Positions 56,517 through 64,000 of a stretch of 64,000 nt of DNA are shown piece by piece. The stretch lies in assembly GCA_002205965.3 (NCBI GenBank), contig NADL03000462.1, forward strand, positions 629,001 through 693,000, in the 5' to 3' direction. Positions within the stretch are counted from its first letter, which is position 1. Each line of letters opens with the position of its first letter. A model generated the notes under the pieces. It made no database searches. It saw nothing but the letters and a program-made list of their open reading frames with translations, and had not been told where the DNA came from. Source of the stretch: Kappaphycus alvarezii. Lineage: Eukaryota; Rhodophyta; Florideophyceae; Gigartinales; Solieriaceae. The translations under genes were made by a program, and so were the position numbers.

Positions 56517-56530
56517 TGTTCTTCTTCTTT

Positions 56531-57757
56531 CTACTTGCTCGAGCCTCCACGTTCGTCTCGATCCTCTTGCGAACGGTTAGAGGCTTTTCGGTAGGACTCG
56601 GCCACTTTTGCAGATCTCATCGCTCGCCCCAGCACATCATGGATCGTCGCATCATTTCCTACGGACGACTCCAAGACATGTTTGGCAAGCTCCCAAGATC
56701 CATGCTCCATGGCCAACTCCAAGGCAAGCAACCTTCTTACTGCAATTTCAAAGTCGGGTTCCCGACAAGTTTTCTTCCATCCATTGTACGCGATTCTCAC
56801 ATCGAGCATCCGCGCCCAAGCCAGCGCCTCATTCAAATTTCTCTTCTCCATCTTCTTCGACCCGTAGGGCAGACTGCGAAAATAATTCGTTATGCTGTTT
56901 CCAGCCACGATCCAACGGTGCACAGTCGCCGCCCCAATTTCTTCTTCTGGCTCAACATTGATCCCGGCCACAGACACCCGAATGTCAGCCTTCTGCGCCC
57001 GTACCTTCTGGCGTTCCATTCGCGACAGCTTTTTCTTCCCTCTGGCATGTCGCTTCTCTTTGCGCGCCAATCGGGCTAAAAAATTAGCATCGTCATCCTC
57101 GGAGTCCATTTCAGACTCCGAGGATGACGATGCCTCACTTGAATCTCCGAGTTCTGCCCGGGACGCCAGTAAACGCTGCACGCTGCCCGCCTTGGCCGGA
57201 CCAGCCACAGCACCACCAGCCTCCACCTTTTCCAGTCTTCGATTCATGTCTTGCACATTTTTGCCCAGATCCTTCAACATTGATCCCATTTCCCCCATCT
57301 GCTTCGCCAATAGCTGTAACGGGTCCTTCTTTTTTATTCCTTTCCTGGACCCCGCAATTTTGACTCGTTTGCTCCTCTCACCTTCGTTCTCAGACGCCGA
57401 TTTGACACCAACCTCATTTTCACTCTCGCTCTCGGACTCGTCATTGACCTTTTCCTTTTCTGTGTCCCCATCAGATCCACCACCCTCGTCTTCCACTCTG
57501 GGTACGGGCCACATTCCATTCCCGACCTCACTCAAGCACTCAAGCGCCGTCATGTTCTTGGAATATCCAGGTAGCTCTCCCAGCTTCTCAGCCTTAGGCC
57601 TCAAATACTTCCACAATTTCTTGGCGTTCGAATCGCGCAGGCTCGCAGCCTTGCCAAAGATACTGCTGCGATACACCTCCAACCAGTCCTCCCCGTGCCG
57701 GTCCAATTCCTCGACCGCATCCTCCCACGAAAATTTTGTATTAGTAAGCCGAATACT
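56531..57757 (-). CDS. Gag-like protein of the YR element
   Basis: First ORF of the element, probably the structural/nucleic-acid-binding protein. The frame is open from a stop near 57760, but no ATG precedes SWEDAVEELDRHGEDWLEVY, so either a spliced leader exon supplies the start or translation begins at a non-ATG codon. Order: globular N-terminus (LWKYLRPKAEKLGELPGYSK), an acidic Ser/Glu tract, a basic patch (SKRVKIAGSRKGIKKKD), a heptad-like coiled coil (LAKQMGEMGSMLKDLGKNVQ), another Ser/Glu tract, a Lys/Arg-rich block, and a helical C-terminal domain (ALAWARMLDVRIAYNGWKKT). No zinc knuckle. Identity rests on position plus composition. Confidence 0.65.
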   Translation of the reverse strand, partial: SIRLTNTKFSWEDAVEELDRHGEDWLEVYRSSIFGKAASLRDSNAKKLWKYLRPKAEKLGELPGYSKNMTALECLSEVGNGMWPVPRVEDEGGGSDGDTEKEKVNDESESESENEVGVKSASENEGERSKRVKIAGSRKGIKKKDPLQLLAKQMGEMGSMLKDLGKNVQDMNRRLEKVEAGGAVAGPAKAGSVQRLLASRAELGDSSEASSSSESEMDSEDDDANFLARLARKEKRHARGKKKLSRMERQKVRAQKADIRVSVAGINVEPEEEIGAATVHRWIVAGNSITNYFRSLPYGSKKMEKRNLNEALAWARMLDVRIAYNGWKKTCREPDFEIAVRRLLALELAMEHGSWELAKHVLESSVGNDATIHDVLGRAMRSAKVAESYRKASNRSQEDRDERGGSSK

Positions 57758-57760
57758 TTA

Positions 57761-59310
57761 AGGTCAAGGGGCCAGCTCATTCCCCTCACCCGAGTCAATG
57801 TCACTCCACAGACAGCGCGCGGTTGTGCGGGAGGGCTGCTCCCAGGCTGCCACGTGGTTGAAAAACCCAGCCTGTCAATCAACACCAACAAGCGCCAACT
57901 CTCGTAAGGAGCGGGCCGCGTATACACGGGCGGGAGGTCCTCTCCTCCCCACGGTCACCGTCCTCCTTGGGCTACCGGCCCCACGGAGACCTCTTACTTT
58001 CGCCCCTCAGTAAGAGTAAACTTTCCCACGCTGTTTGCGTCTGCGGGACAGACGACGGAGGGCCCGACGAGAACGGACAGCGTGCCTGCTACTTACACAA
58101 ACCCCACTGGCAGAAAACAAAAAGGCGTAGCCTTGGTAATTCACGTTCCATGCAACCATTTATTTTGCCCCCACCTGCCATTAGGATTCTTCAGTCAATT
58201 TGCCAGCCAACCGCCCAAAATGAAACTTTCGCTCTACCCAAGATCACGGAAGATTAGCCACAGAGATTAACACTCTGCTCACGGAAAGGGCGACGGGAAC
58301 GCTCTTCCATATGATCTTGCCCATTCGGCCTTTCCATATCTGATCACTAGAGGATAACCACTAGATCACTCACCCTTCCCCGGAGGCCGCCATCACTCCC
58401 GGGCGCCCGCCACAGTCTTGCGACTGCGGCAGACACCCAGGAGTGATAGCGGCCCCCGGTTCCAGGTGGAGTGGGGAAAAAGGCCTTTGCCAAGCCTACG
58501 GTTGAGAATTTCGTCACGGACCGGACTCAAATACCGGGAGCCTTAGGGTATGGCTGCCAACCCTGAGTAATAATTCCCAGATCCAATGGAGGTCAAACCG
58601 AACGAACGTTCAGCATCTCCCCACCTTCACACAAAGCCCCCTTAGAATCAAAGCTCCATTCTGCCTAACAGTCTCTTCGCTTAAGCAAGCTCCCACTACT
58701 AAGACCGGTTACAACACAAACTTCGCCAGGACTCCGCGGAAGCCAAGGTTCCACCCTTCCTTTGCCAGCCTTTTTCACATAAAAAAATCTTTGCGGGGAG
58801 AGTCTGCCCCCACCTCAGACCTGAAGGCCCAAGGCAAGAACCAACCCTCAACCCACATCTCTCTTATACAAGCCAGGCCAGCTTGAGAAGGGCTTCCCGA
58901 AAATCGGACCCAAACACCGTTTCTGAGACTCTTCCGAACTCGCACCAGGTATTTTGCTGTATCTAATCACCAACTAGATCTGACACTGAAAATTTCGCTA
59001 TATTCACTCACCAACCAATGGAGCTATTTTAGATCCGCCGAACACGAATCATAGGACCCCAACACCTTTGGCAAAGTTTTCCCCCCACTCAGATATAAGA
59101 TAAAACGAAGAGACATTTCACGACGGCGAGCCATTTACCAACCCCAGTTAGGCTGACACCATATGGAGGCTTTGGCCTTACACCCATGAGGGATCCATTC
59201 TCGGAAAAAGCGCCCCGCGCCCATAGCCGCTGTACAGCAGCATCCAAGAAATCGAAGACCAACAGCACTTACCCCTGCCACCACCTGGTCAGGGTCAGTA
59301 AACTACTCAA
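57761..59310 (-). promoter_or_regulatory. 5' leader region of the YR element
   Basis: About 1.5 kb between repeat A1 and the gag-like ORF, without a convincing coding sequence on -. The composition is GC-balanced and pyrimidine/C-rich on +. It contains the large hairpin at 58385-58454. A branch-point-like TTACTAAT lies at the very start of the open gag frame on -, which would fit an intron ending nearby. Confidence 0.45.
58385..58454 (-). other. Long stem-loop in the element leader
   Basis: GGCCGCCATCACTCC pairs with GGAGTGATAGCGGCC at one mismatch. Inside it, GCCACAGTC pairs with GACTGCGGC around a four-base TTGC loop. The structure would form on either strand. Confidence 0.8.
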
Positions 59311-59432
59311 AGCCAGAAAAATTCCTCCATGTTTTCGTTTGATACCTCCTGATGCTTCATACTCTCGTCTCACTTCTCAGCTCACCAACATGCGAAAGAC
59401 TATTTGGTTCAACGAGTTCACCAAATAACTTT
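59311..59432 (-). repeat. Split direct repeat A1 (5' end of element)
   Basis: 122 bp identical by eye to A2 at 53289-53410, forming the 5' end on the coding strand. Confidence 0.9.
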
Positions 59433-61243
59433 GTCGATGGCGTGATTCACATTCAAGTGCGGCGGAGACTCTTGTAACGCGACAAGTTTCGGCACTGCCG
59501 TTAACTACTCGTATCGCGGTTTATTCAAATGAGGATCACAAGCTCGGATTGTCACAGTGAACAGGCTATAGGATTGCGTTTTGCACGGCACAAAAAACAT
59601 AGATTTCGATGTCAAGCATCGATAATGTTTGTATAAAGAAAAATGTAGTCAATTGACTGCGAGTCACCTTTCTCGTTGTCAGCCGACTGGAGTTAAGGTG
59701 GAATAATCCGTCACGACGTGGCTAGTTCTGTGCCCACAAGCCATGAGAAGTTCTGATTTGCACTTCGAAGCAAGAGTTCGTTTTGTTCTGAAGCGTAGTA
59801 GTTGCGCTGCTTTCCATCGAGTTAACTTCGGTATACCGATTTTTGGCAACACGTACCGAATGATGAGCGAAACCCTGCCTCTTAAAAGGCATCATTTAGG
59901 ACACACGCCCGGACAGAGACAATTCTTCCATGGTAATCTGAGTAATTCAAGTTTCTCCCGCGAACCCATTCGCCCACGTAAAGGGCGCGTGACATTGATA
60001 AATCGCGATTTAAACATCTAAACCCAACTGCATTTCACAAAACCTCTCTACTTCTTCCTTATCTTCTCCGGCCCCCTGCCCAATCCCCCTCTGCGAAACG
60101 CTTGTGCAAGACGCTCTCCGCTCAACACTAATCGAAATGAACTAAGCGCAATCCATTCACACAATCCATCCGCAAATCGCACTCTATGCAACCCGCTCTT
60201 ATCCCCAGTTTGTCCGCCATATTCGATGACATCACACTCTACCCTGGAGACTCAAACACGAAGCAACGAGAAAGAGGTTCCCCCATAGGACAAAAACCAT
60301 AAAAGAATTTACAGGGCAGCACAAGATATCACACAAGGTGAGTTATAAACCGCAAGTCGCTGACAACTTACGGCGTCTCGACGCAAGGGTGACGAGAAAA
60401 AGGGCAATCGCGTACCATGCAGAAATGGATGGCCAATAAATGAGAATGACCTCATTGACGAGATGTGGGGCAAGCGGACTAGGATGTGCAGAAGTGGATG
60501 CGACATCTTGAGTACTGTGAGAATGTGAGGAAAAGGCAAGAGCTACGGATGTGGAACGGGGAAGAGCAGGGATGCTACCGGGTTTAGTGACACCACGACG
60601 ATGGGGATGACGACGGCGATAGCGCAGTTGGGAACGGGAAGATATGGTTGGAGGCGAGGGTTCGGACGGCGACGAGGCTACACAGGAGGGATGATTGGCT
60701 TTAGGAGGGTTAGAACTGGTTTCAGTATCGCAAGTAGGGGCAGAATGACCAAGGCCCATCACGAAGAACGACTTTGGTGGAGAGATGGTGCAACACCAAT
60801 TGATGTGCAACAGAAAAATGTCTTTTATGGTTCGAGTCTCGCGGTTGGGGGGGGCGTCTTACCGAAACGAAACTATCTTTTCACTATCATGTTTGTCATT
60901 GCAATACATCAACTGTTGGAGCGACATGCAAACACTCTAGCTTTGAGCTTTTTATTCACACGCCCATTCCATTCGCTTCCATTCAAGTGCTACACCTGCC
61001 ATCGCAAACTGCTCGGTTGAAATCTATTAACAAGTCTAGCTACCTCGAGTCTTATTCACATCCCCCGGCATTCGCTTCCATCCGTTCCTTGCCTCTGCTT
61101 ATTTACAAGCCATGCTCGCGCAGCCTCTGCAACGACGCAAAATTCCCCAACCATGACGCTTTTACTGCACGTCCATTCTCATCCCTTATTACGTTGTTCG
61201 CCGCGCAGCTTACATCCCCGTCACGCGAATTCAGCCACACCAG
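59433..61243. other. Intergenic, no gene supported
   Basis: Lies between the YR element and the end of the Dicer-like gene. Small ORFs (59743-60021 +, 60343-60810 -) have no motif and no good start. The second ends with a hydrophobic stretch (ISAWYAIALFLVTLASRRRK) that might be a chance membrane-like segment. The region next to 61243 should contain the 3' UTR and polyadenylation site of the Dicer-like gene. Confidence 0.4.
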
Positions 61244-64000
61244 TCAGTCTTTTGCTTCTGTTTCGATCATCTTTTGAACCTCTCTGAGCCCTTCGATCGC
61301 TGCCTTATGTTTCGCTAACCGTCTCGTTGGGCCGTTTGCTCGACAAATTTCACTCCCATCTACCATTATTGCACAGTTCTTCAGCGTGTCCTGTGGGTTA
61401 TCCAGGTAGACGTACTCGGGTAACAAATTGTAAACTTTTTGCACTAGATGTACCAATTCTGAAATTGGATTGCGCTTGAACTTCCTGGGGTTCGCAAAAC
61501 GCTCCAGTTCCACTGCCATCAAGCGTAACACAATCTCCTGGACGCCTTCTAATTTCATGCCCTTGTCCACCACAATTGCTCCGAGGATCGATTCTAGCAA
61601 ATCCCCTAGCACTTTTGGTACCGTCATCTTCTTGCATACGTCGTCATCTTCGTCCTCTTCATTCGCAACAAGATGGGCAAACCTGTTTATCTCCGTTTCC
61701 AGAGGTGCACAATCGTACCAAAACCTTTTATGAATGTTCAGCGAAACGATCACTCTTGCGAATAAATCATTGCTGAGCGCGGGCCCCCTCAGGCTCGTTA
61801 GATCCCCTGGGCTCAGGTCAGGGTATGCGTGGAAAAAGTGCGAAAGCAACAAAAACCCAATGACTGCATCTCCAAGATATTCATATCTCTGGTACGATGG
61901 GCAGTGGCCACTTCTGAAGCTCCCATGAGTCAGAGCCACCACTAAATGTCTCTTGTCCGTAAAGGAGTACCCGATCAAATCCTCAACTTCATGGACGAAT
62001 CTTGACGTTTCACGCCTGTCGTCCACATCCAAGTCAGGAACTGGCACATGAGCTCCACTGCTGTCCGTGCTGTCAGCTATCCCCAACACCTTGCAAGCCC
62101 CTGGTAGTACTCGGTGCTTATCCATAAATTTCGCTGCAGATGCAAGCCCGCCATGAAGATACTGGGCTCCGATCAGTGCTTCAACACAGTCAGCAAGTAC
62201 CTTTTCCGAAATATGAATATTCCTGTTCTGATGGGTTCCCCAAAACCATGGCCAAGCCTTGGCTTTCTGCGATATCCCAGAAAAGGCTACACAGTCATGG
62301 ATTTTCATCTCCACAGCAAGGTCTGCCAATCTTTGGTTACTCACCTCAACGTCTCTCTCATCACTAAGGAGTCCTTCATCGTCATTTGGATTCGTAACAA
62401 ATGCGGACATGGAGTATACTACCTTCAGTACCGCGTCGCCAAGAAATTCCAGCCTTTCGTAAGAAAAATCGGCGCAGTCTTTTGCTACGTTGTTCACATT
62501 TGGCTGCAGCGCCCGAGCAAATGACAAGAATGCGGGCGAATCTACACTGATTCGGTTACGGCGCCAGCAGTCACGAAGGGCCAAAAAGGTTTGCCAACGC
62601 GGCAGCAAAGATGCTATGTAGCAAATCATTGGAGAGAGCGGCATCACACGAAGTATTTCCGGTGGTAACATGAATGTTGACGTCGATAGACCACACAACT
62701 TGTCCAGCACACTGAATCCTTCCAACATGGACTGCTCATGATCCTTCAGCTCAGTCTCATGCTTTCGCGAGTAGTAATCAGCAAATGATGTGTAATGCGG
62801 ATTAAGATGGCCTTGTGGATGAGAACTCGCCTTCAAGTTTTCATTCACCTTTCCTGACAGATAAACTCTGTCCAGACTTTCGTGGTATGAACATACAAGC
62901 TTGTGTTGGAGCCCATTCCATCCGTCTCCAATTTTTTCAACAGGACCAAATCTCCATCCGAGGGATAATAATTCTTCCATACTGTCCCAGTCAATATTCA
63001 TCCCAGGACCATCTTCAATATGCTTCAAGGGTACGAGGAAGAAATTAGTTTCCGCCTCACTCCCATAGTCGCTCTTCTCAATTGCGATTGCAGCCTGTGA
63101 TCCAGGAGTTTTTCCGCGTAGGCAAAGCTGTATGCTTCGCACATATTTGTTCGCGACTCTCTGACGTTCTTTAGACCATAATACCTCTCTCTCAAATGAC
63201 AGCCTCAAAAGATTTTTTCCGTCGGGGCATCGCATTGCAGTTTGGTCATCATCGCGCACAGGATTTTTCAGTACCAACCCAAACGCCAAATGCGTGCATT
63301 CCGCGAAAAATCCGAGGCTGGTGGCATTGCCCTCAATTTGCACTCTATAAAGCAATCGATGGGATTTCTCTGTGTCCTGCTGCGATGAGGTGGCTGTCTT
63401 CTTCCCGCATTCTGACTCACACACGTTTTTAGAAGCTTTCTCGAACTCGTCTGGTTCTGTACTTGCTGATGACAATTCTGCTACACCTTTAGAACTTGTG
63501 GCGATTACGTTGACTTTTTGGGACGAATTTTGCAGAGCTGAAGGATGGAGAATGCGGCATTGGCGTACCCTCCTGTCCTTTTTGGAACATTTTGCCTGCA
63601 ACGCGGAGTTAGTACGCCGTCGCTTTCGCCGATGTTGTGTGATCACAGGCCGAGTATTTGATCTTTGAGTAACCGTAAGAACTCTTGCCGACTTCCTTTC
63701 CCGCTTTGGAAGAAGAAATTCGTCCACTTCTTTGACCTGATACAGTTTCGAATACGCATCAAGAGCCGCTAGCCTTTTCGCCAAGACCCCGGAGACTTGG
63801 GGCTCAGAGCAGATTCCGCCGTCAATGGGAAATTTCGGGTGAAAAGAAACACGACATACATATCCACTGTTCTCAAGCTTTGATAGAGAGAAATGTGGCT
63901 TGGAGGCCTTCCCGTCCATAATTACCGATGCTTTCATGACGCAATATCTATGAACGAGGTTGACGGCTTCCGTAGCTGTCACTCTTGCTTTCGTTGAACT
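61244..64000 (-). CDS. DCL: Dicer-like ribonuclease III, C-terminal part
   Basis: Cuts long dsRNA into small RNAs. The frame is open to the window edge, so the N-terminus (expected DExD/H helicase) lies outside; 912+ residues are visible. Order: dimerisation domain DUF283 (about 1-90, EAVNLVHRYCVMKAS), a basic linker (100-135), platform and PAZ-like region (about 215-425: NFFLVPLKHIEDGPGMNIDW, DRVYLSGKVNENLKASS, SFADYYSRKH), RNase IIIa (YERLEFLGDAVLK about 509; DCVEALIGAQYL), RNase IIIb (YEYLGDAVIGF about 697; VLGDLLESILGAIV), dsRNA-binding domain (from about 838, ISELVHLVQKVYN to GPTRRLAKHKAA). All acidic catalytic residues of both RNase III domains are present. No intron is needed in the 2.7 kb seen. 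The PAZ pocket is weakly conserved. Confidence 0.93.
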   Translation of the reverse strand, partial: SSTKARVTATEAVNLVHRYCVMKASVIMDGKASKPHFSLSKLENSGYVCRVSFHPKFPIDGGICSEPQVSGVLAKRLAALDAYSKLYQVKEVDEFLLPKRERKSARVLTVTQRSNTRPVITQHRRKRRRTNSALQAKCSKKDRRVRQCRILHPSALQNSSQKVNVIATSSKGVAELSSASTEPDEFEKASKNVCESECGKKTATSSQQDTEKSHRLLYRVQIEGNATSLGFFAECTHLAFGLVLKNPVRDDDQTAMRCPDGKNLLRLSFEREVLWSKERQRVANKYVRSIQLCLRGKTPGSQAAIAIEKSDYGSEAETNFFLVPLKHIEDGPGMNIDWDSMEELLSLGWRFGPVEKIGDGWNGLQHKLVCSYHESLDRVYLSGKVNENLKASSHPQGHLNPHYTSFADYYSRKHETELKDHEQSMLEGFSVLDKLCGLSTSTFMLPPEILRVMPLSPMICYIASLLPRWQTFLALRDCWRRNRISVDSPAFLSFARALQPNVNNVAKDCADFSYERLEFLGDAVLKVVYSMSAFVTNPNDDEGLLSDERDVEVSNQRLADLAVEMKIHDCVAFSGISQKAKAWPWFWGTHQNRNIHISEKVLADCVEALIGAQYLHGGLASAAKFMDKHRVLPGACKVLGIADSTDSSGAHVPVPDLDVDDRRETSRFVHEVEDLIGYSFTDKRHLVVALTHGSFRSGHCPSYQRYEYLGDAVIGFLLLSHFFHAYPDLSPGDLTSLRGPALSNDLFARVIVSLNIHKRFWYDCAPLETEINRFAHLVANEEDEDDDVCKKMTVPKVLGDLLESILGAIVVDKGMKLEGVQEIVLRLMAVELERFANPRKFKRNPISELVHLVQKVYNLLPEYVYLDNPQDTLKNCAIMVDGSEICRANGPTRRLAKHKAAIEGLREVQKMIETEAKD

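Larger units (their letters stand above)
52986..59432 (-). mobile_element. Ngaro/PAT-type DIRS retrotransposon, 6.45 kb
   Basis: On - the order is A1 repeat, leader, gag-like ORF, RT/RNase H ORF, tyrosine recombinase ORF, then B1-A2-B2. Split direct repeats plus a tyrosine recombinase in place of a DDE integrase define YR retrotransposons, which replicate through a circle and insert without target-site duplication. The ORF order (recombinase last) and absence of a methyltransferase domain after RNase H fit the Ngaro group best. The RT and recombinase ORFs have no stops or frameshifts. A1/A2 (122 bp) and B1/B2 (225 bp) are identical by eye. No target duplication is seen at the outer ends. Confidence 0.9.

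Noticed and set aside
56468..57761. Long + strand ORFs (203 and 289 codons) opposite the gag-like gene
   Set aside because: They mirror the Ser/Glu-rich tracts of the - strand gene; the - strand reading has coiled-coil and basic domains and fits the element order.
60343..60810. 155-codon - ORF with a terminal hydrophobic segment
   Set aside because: It starts without ATG, is Ser/Pro/Thr-rich and has no recognisable domain; it lies in the likely 3' flank of the Dicer-like gene.
1..64000. CRISPR arrays, bacterial operons, rRNA genes
   Set aside because: No regularly spaced identical repeats with unique spacers, no ribosome-binding-site-led gene strings and no rRNA sequence were seen.

Overview
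This is eukaryotic nuclear DNA. Nothing in it is operon-like, most of it is non-coding and AT-rich, the genes are Dicer and retrotransposon genes, and dead mobile elements fill much of the rest. The largest cellular gene is a Dicer-like RNase III whose visible 2.7 kb carries no intron. Together with Ty1/copia, Ty3/gypsy, Harbinger and DIRS/Ngaro-type elements this fits an intron-poor alga; a florideophyte red alga is my best guess, but this is inference and no rRNA or organelle marker is present to prove it.

Layout. 0.8-4.85 kb: a badly decayed Ty1/copia element on + (gag, protease, integrase, RT, RNase H recognisable in shifting frames). 5.7-6.3 kb: a broken Harbinger (DDE_Tnp_4) transposase, with a possible partner ORF on - at 6.9-7.6 kb. 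8-20 kb: AT-rich DNA with almost no coding potential. 20.3-23.6 kb: a decayed transposase-like gene of a family I cannot name, followed by a tRNA-promoter-like sequence. 23.7-40.1 kb: mostly gene-free, with one BED-type zinc-finger remnant near 30.1 kb. 40.8-44.1 kb: a Ty3/gypsy element cut up and rearranged, with its protease-RT part inverted. 44.3-52.8 kb: at least four pieces of another retroelement family whose protein joins a reverse transcriptase to a C-terminal nuclease-like domain, plus unidentified ORFs and two arrays of a 27-bp-spaced palindromic box.

52.99-59.43 kb: the best-preserved unit, a 6.45 kb tyrosine-recombinase retrotransposon on the - strand. It has gag-like, RT/RNase H and recombinase ORFs in that order and the split direct repeats A1...B1-A2-B2 expected of Ngaro/PAT-type DIRS elements. 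The repeat copies look identical by eye, so the insertion should be young. 61.2-64.0 kb: the C-terminal two-thirds of a Dicer-like protein (dimerisation domain, PAZ-like region, two RNase III domains, dsRNA-binding domain) on -, running off the window.

How it fits together: an intact, probably recent recombinase retroelement sits beside a Dicer-like gene, the enzyme class that normally feeds small-RNA silencing of such elements. Older families nearby are full of stop codons and lost catalytic residues. That the adjacency matters is speculation; the states of decay are read from the sequence.
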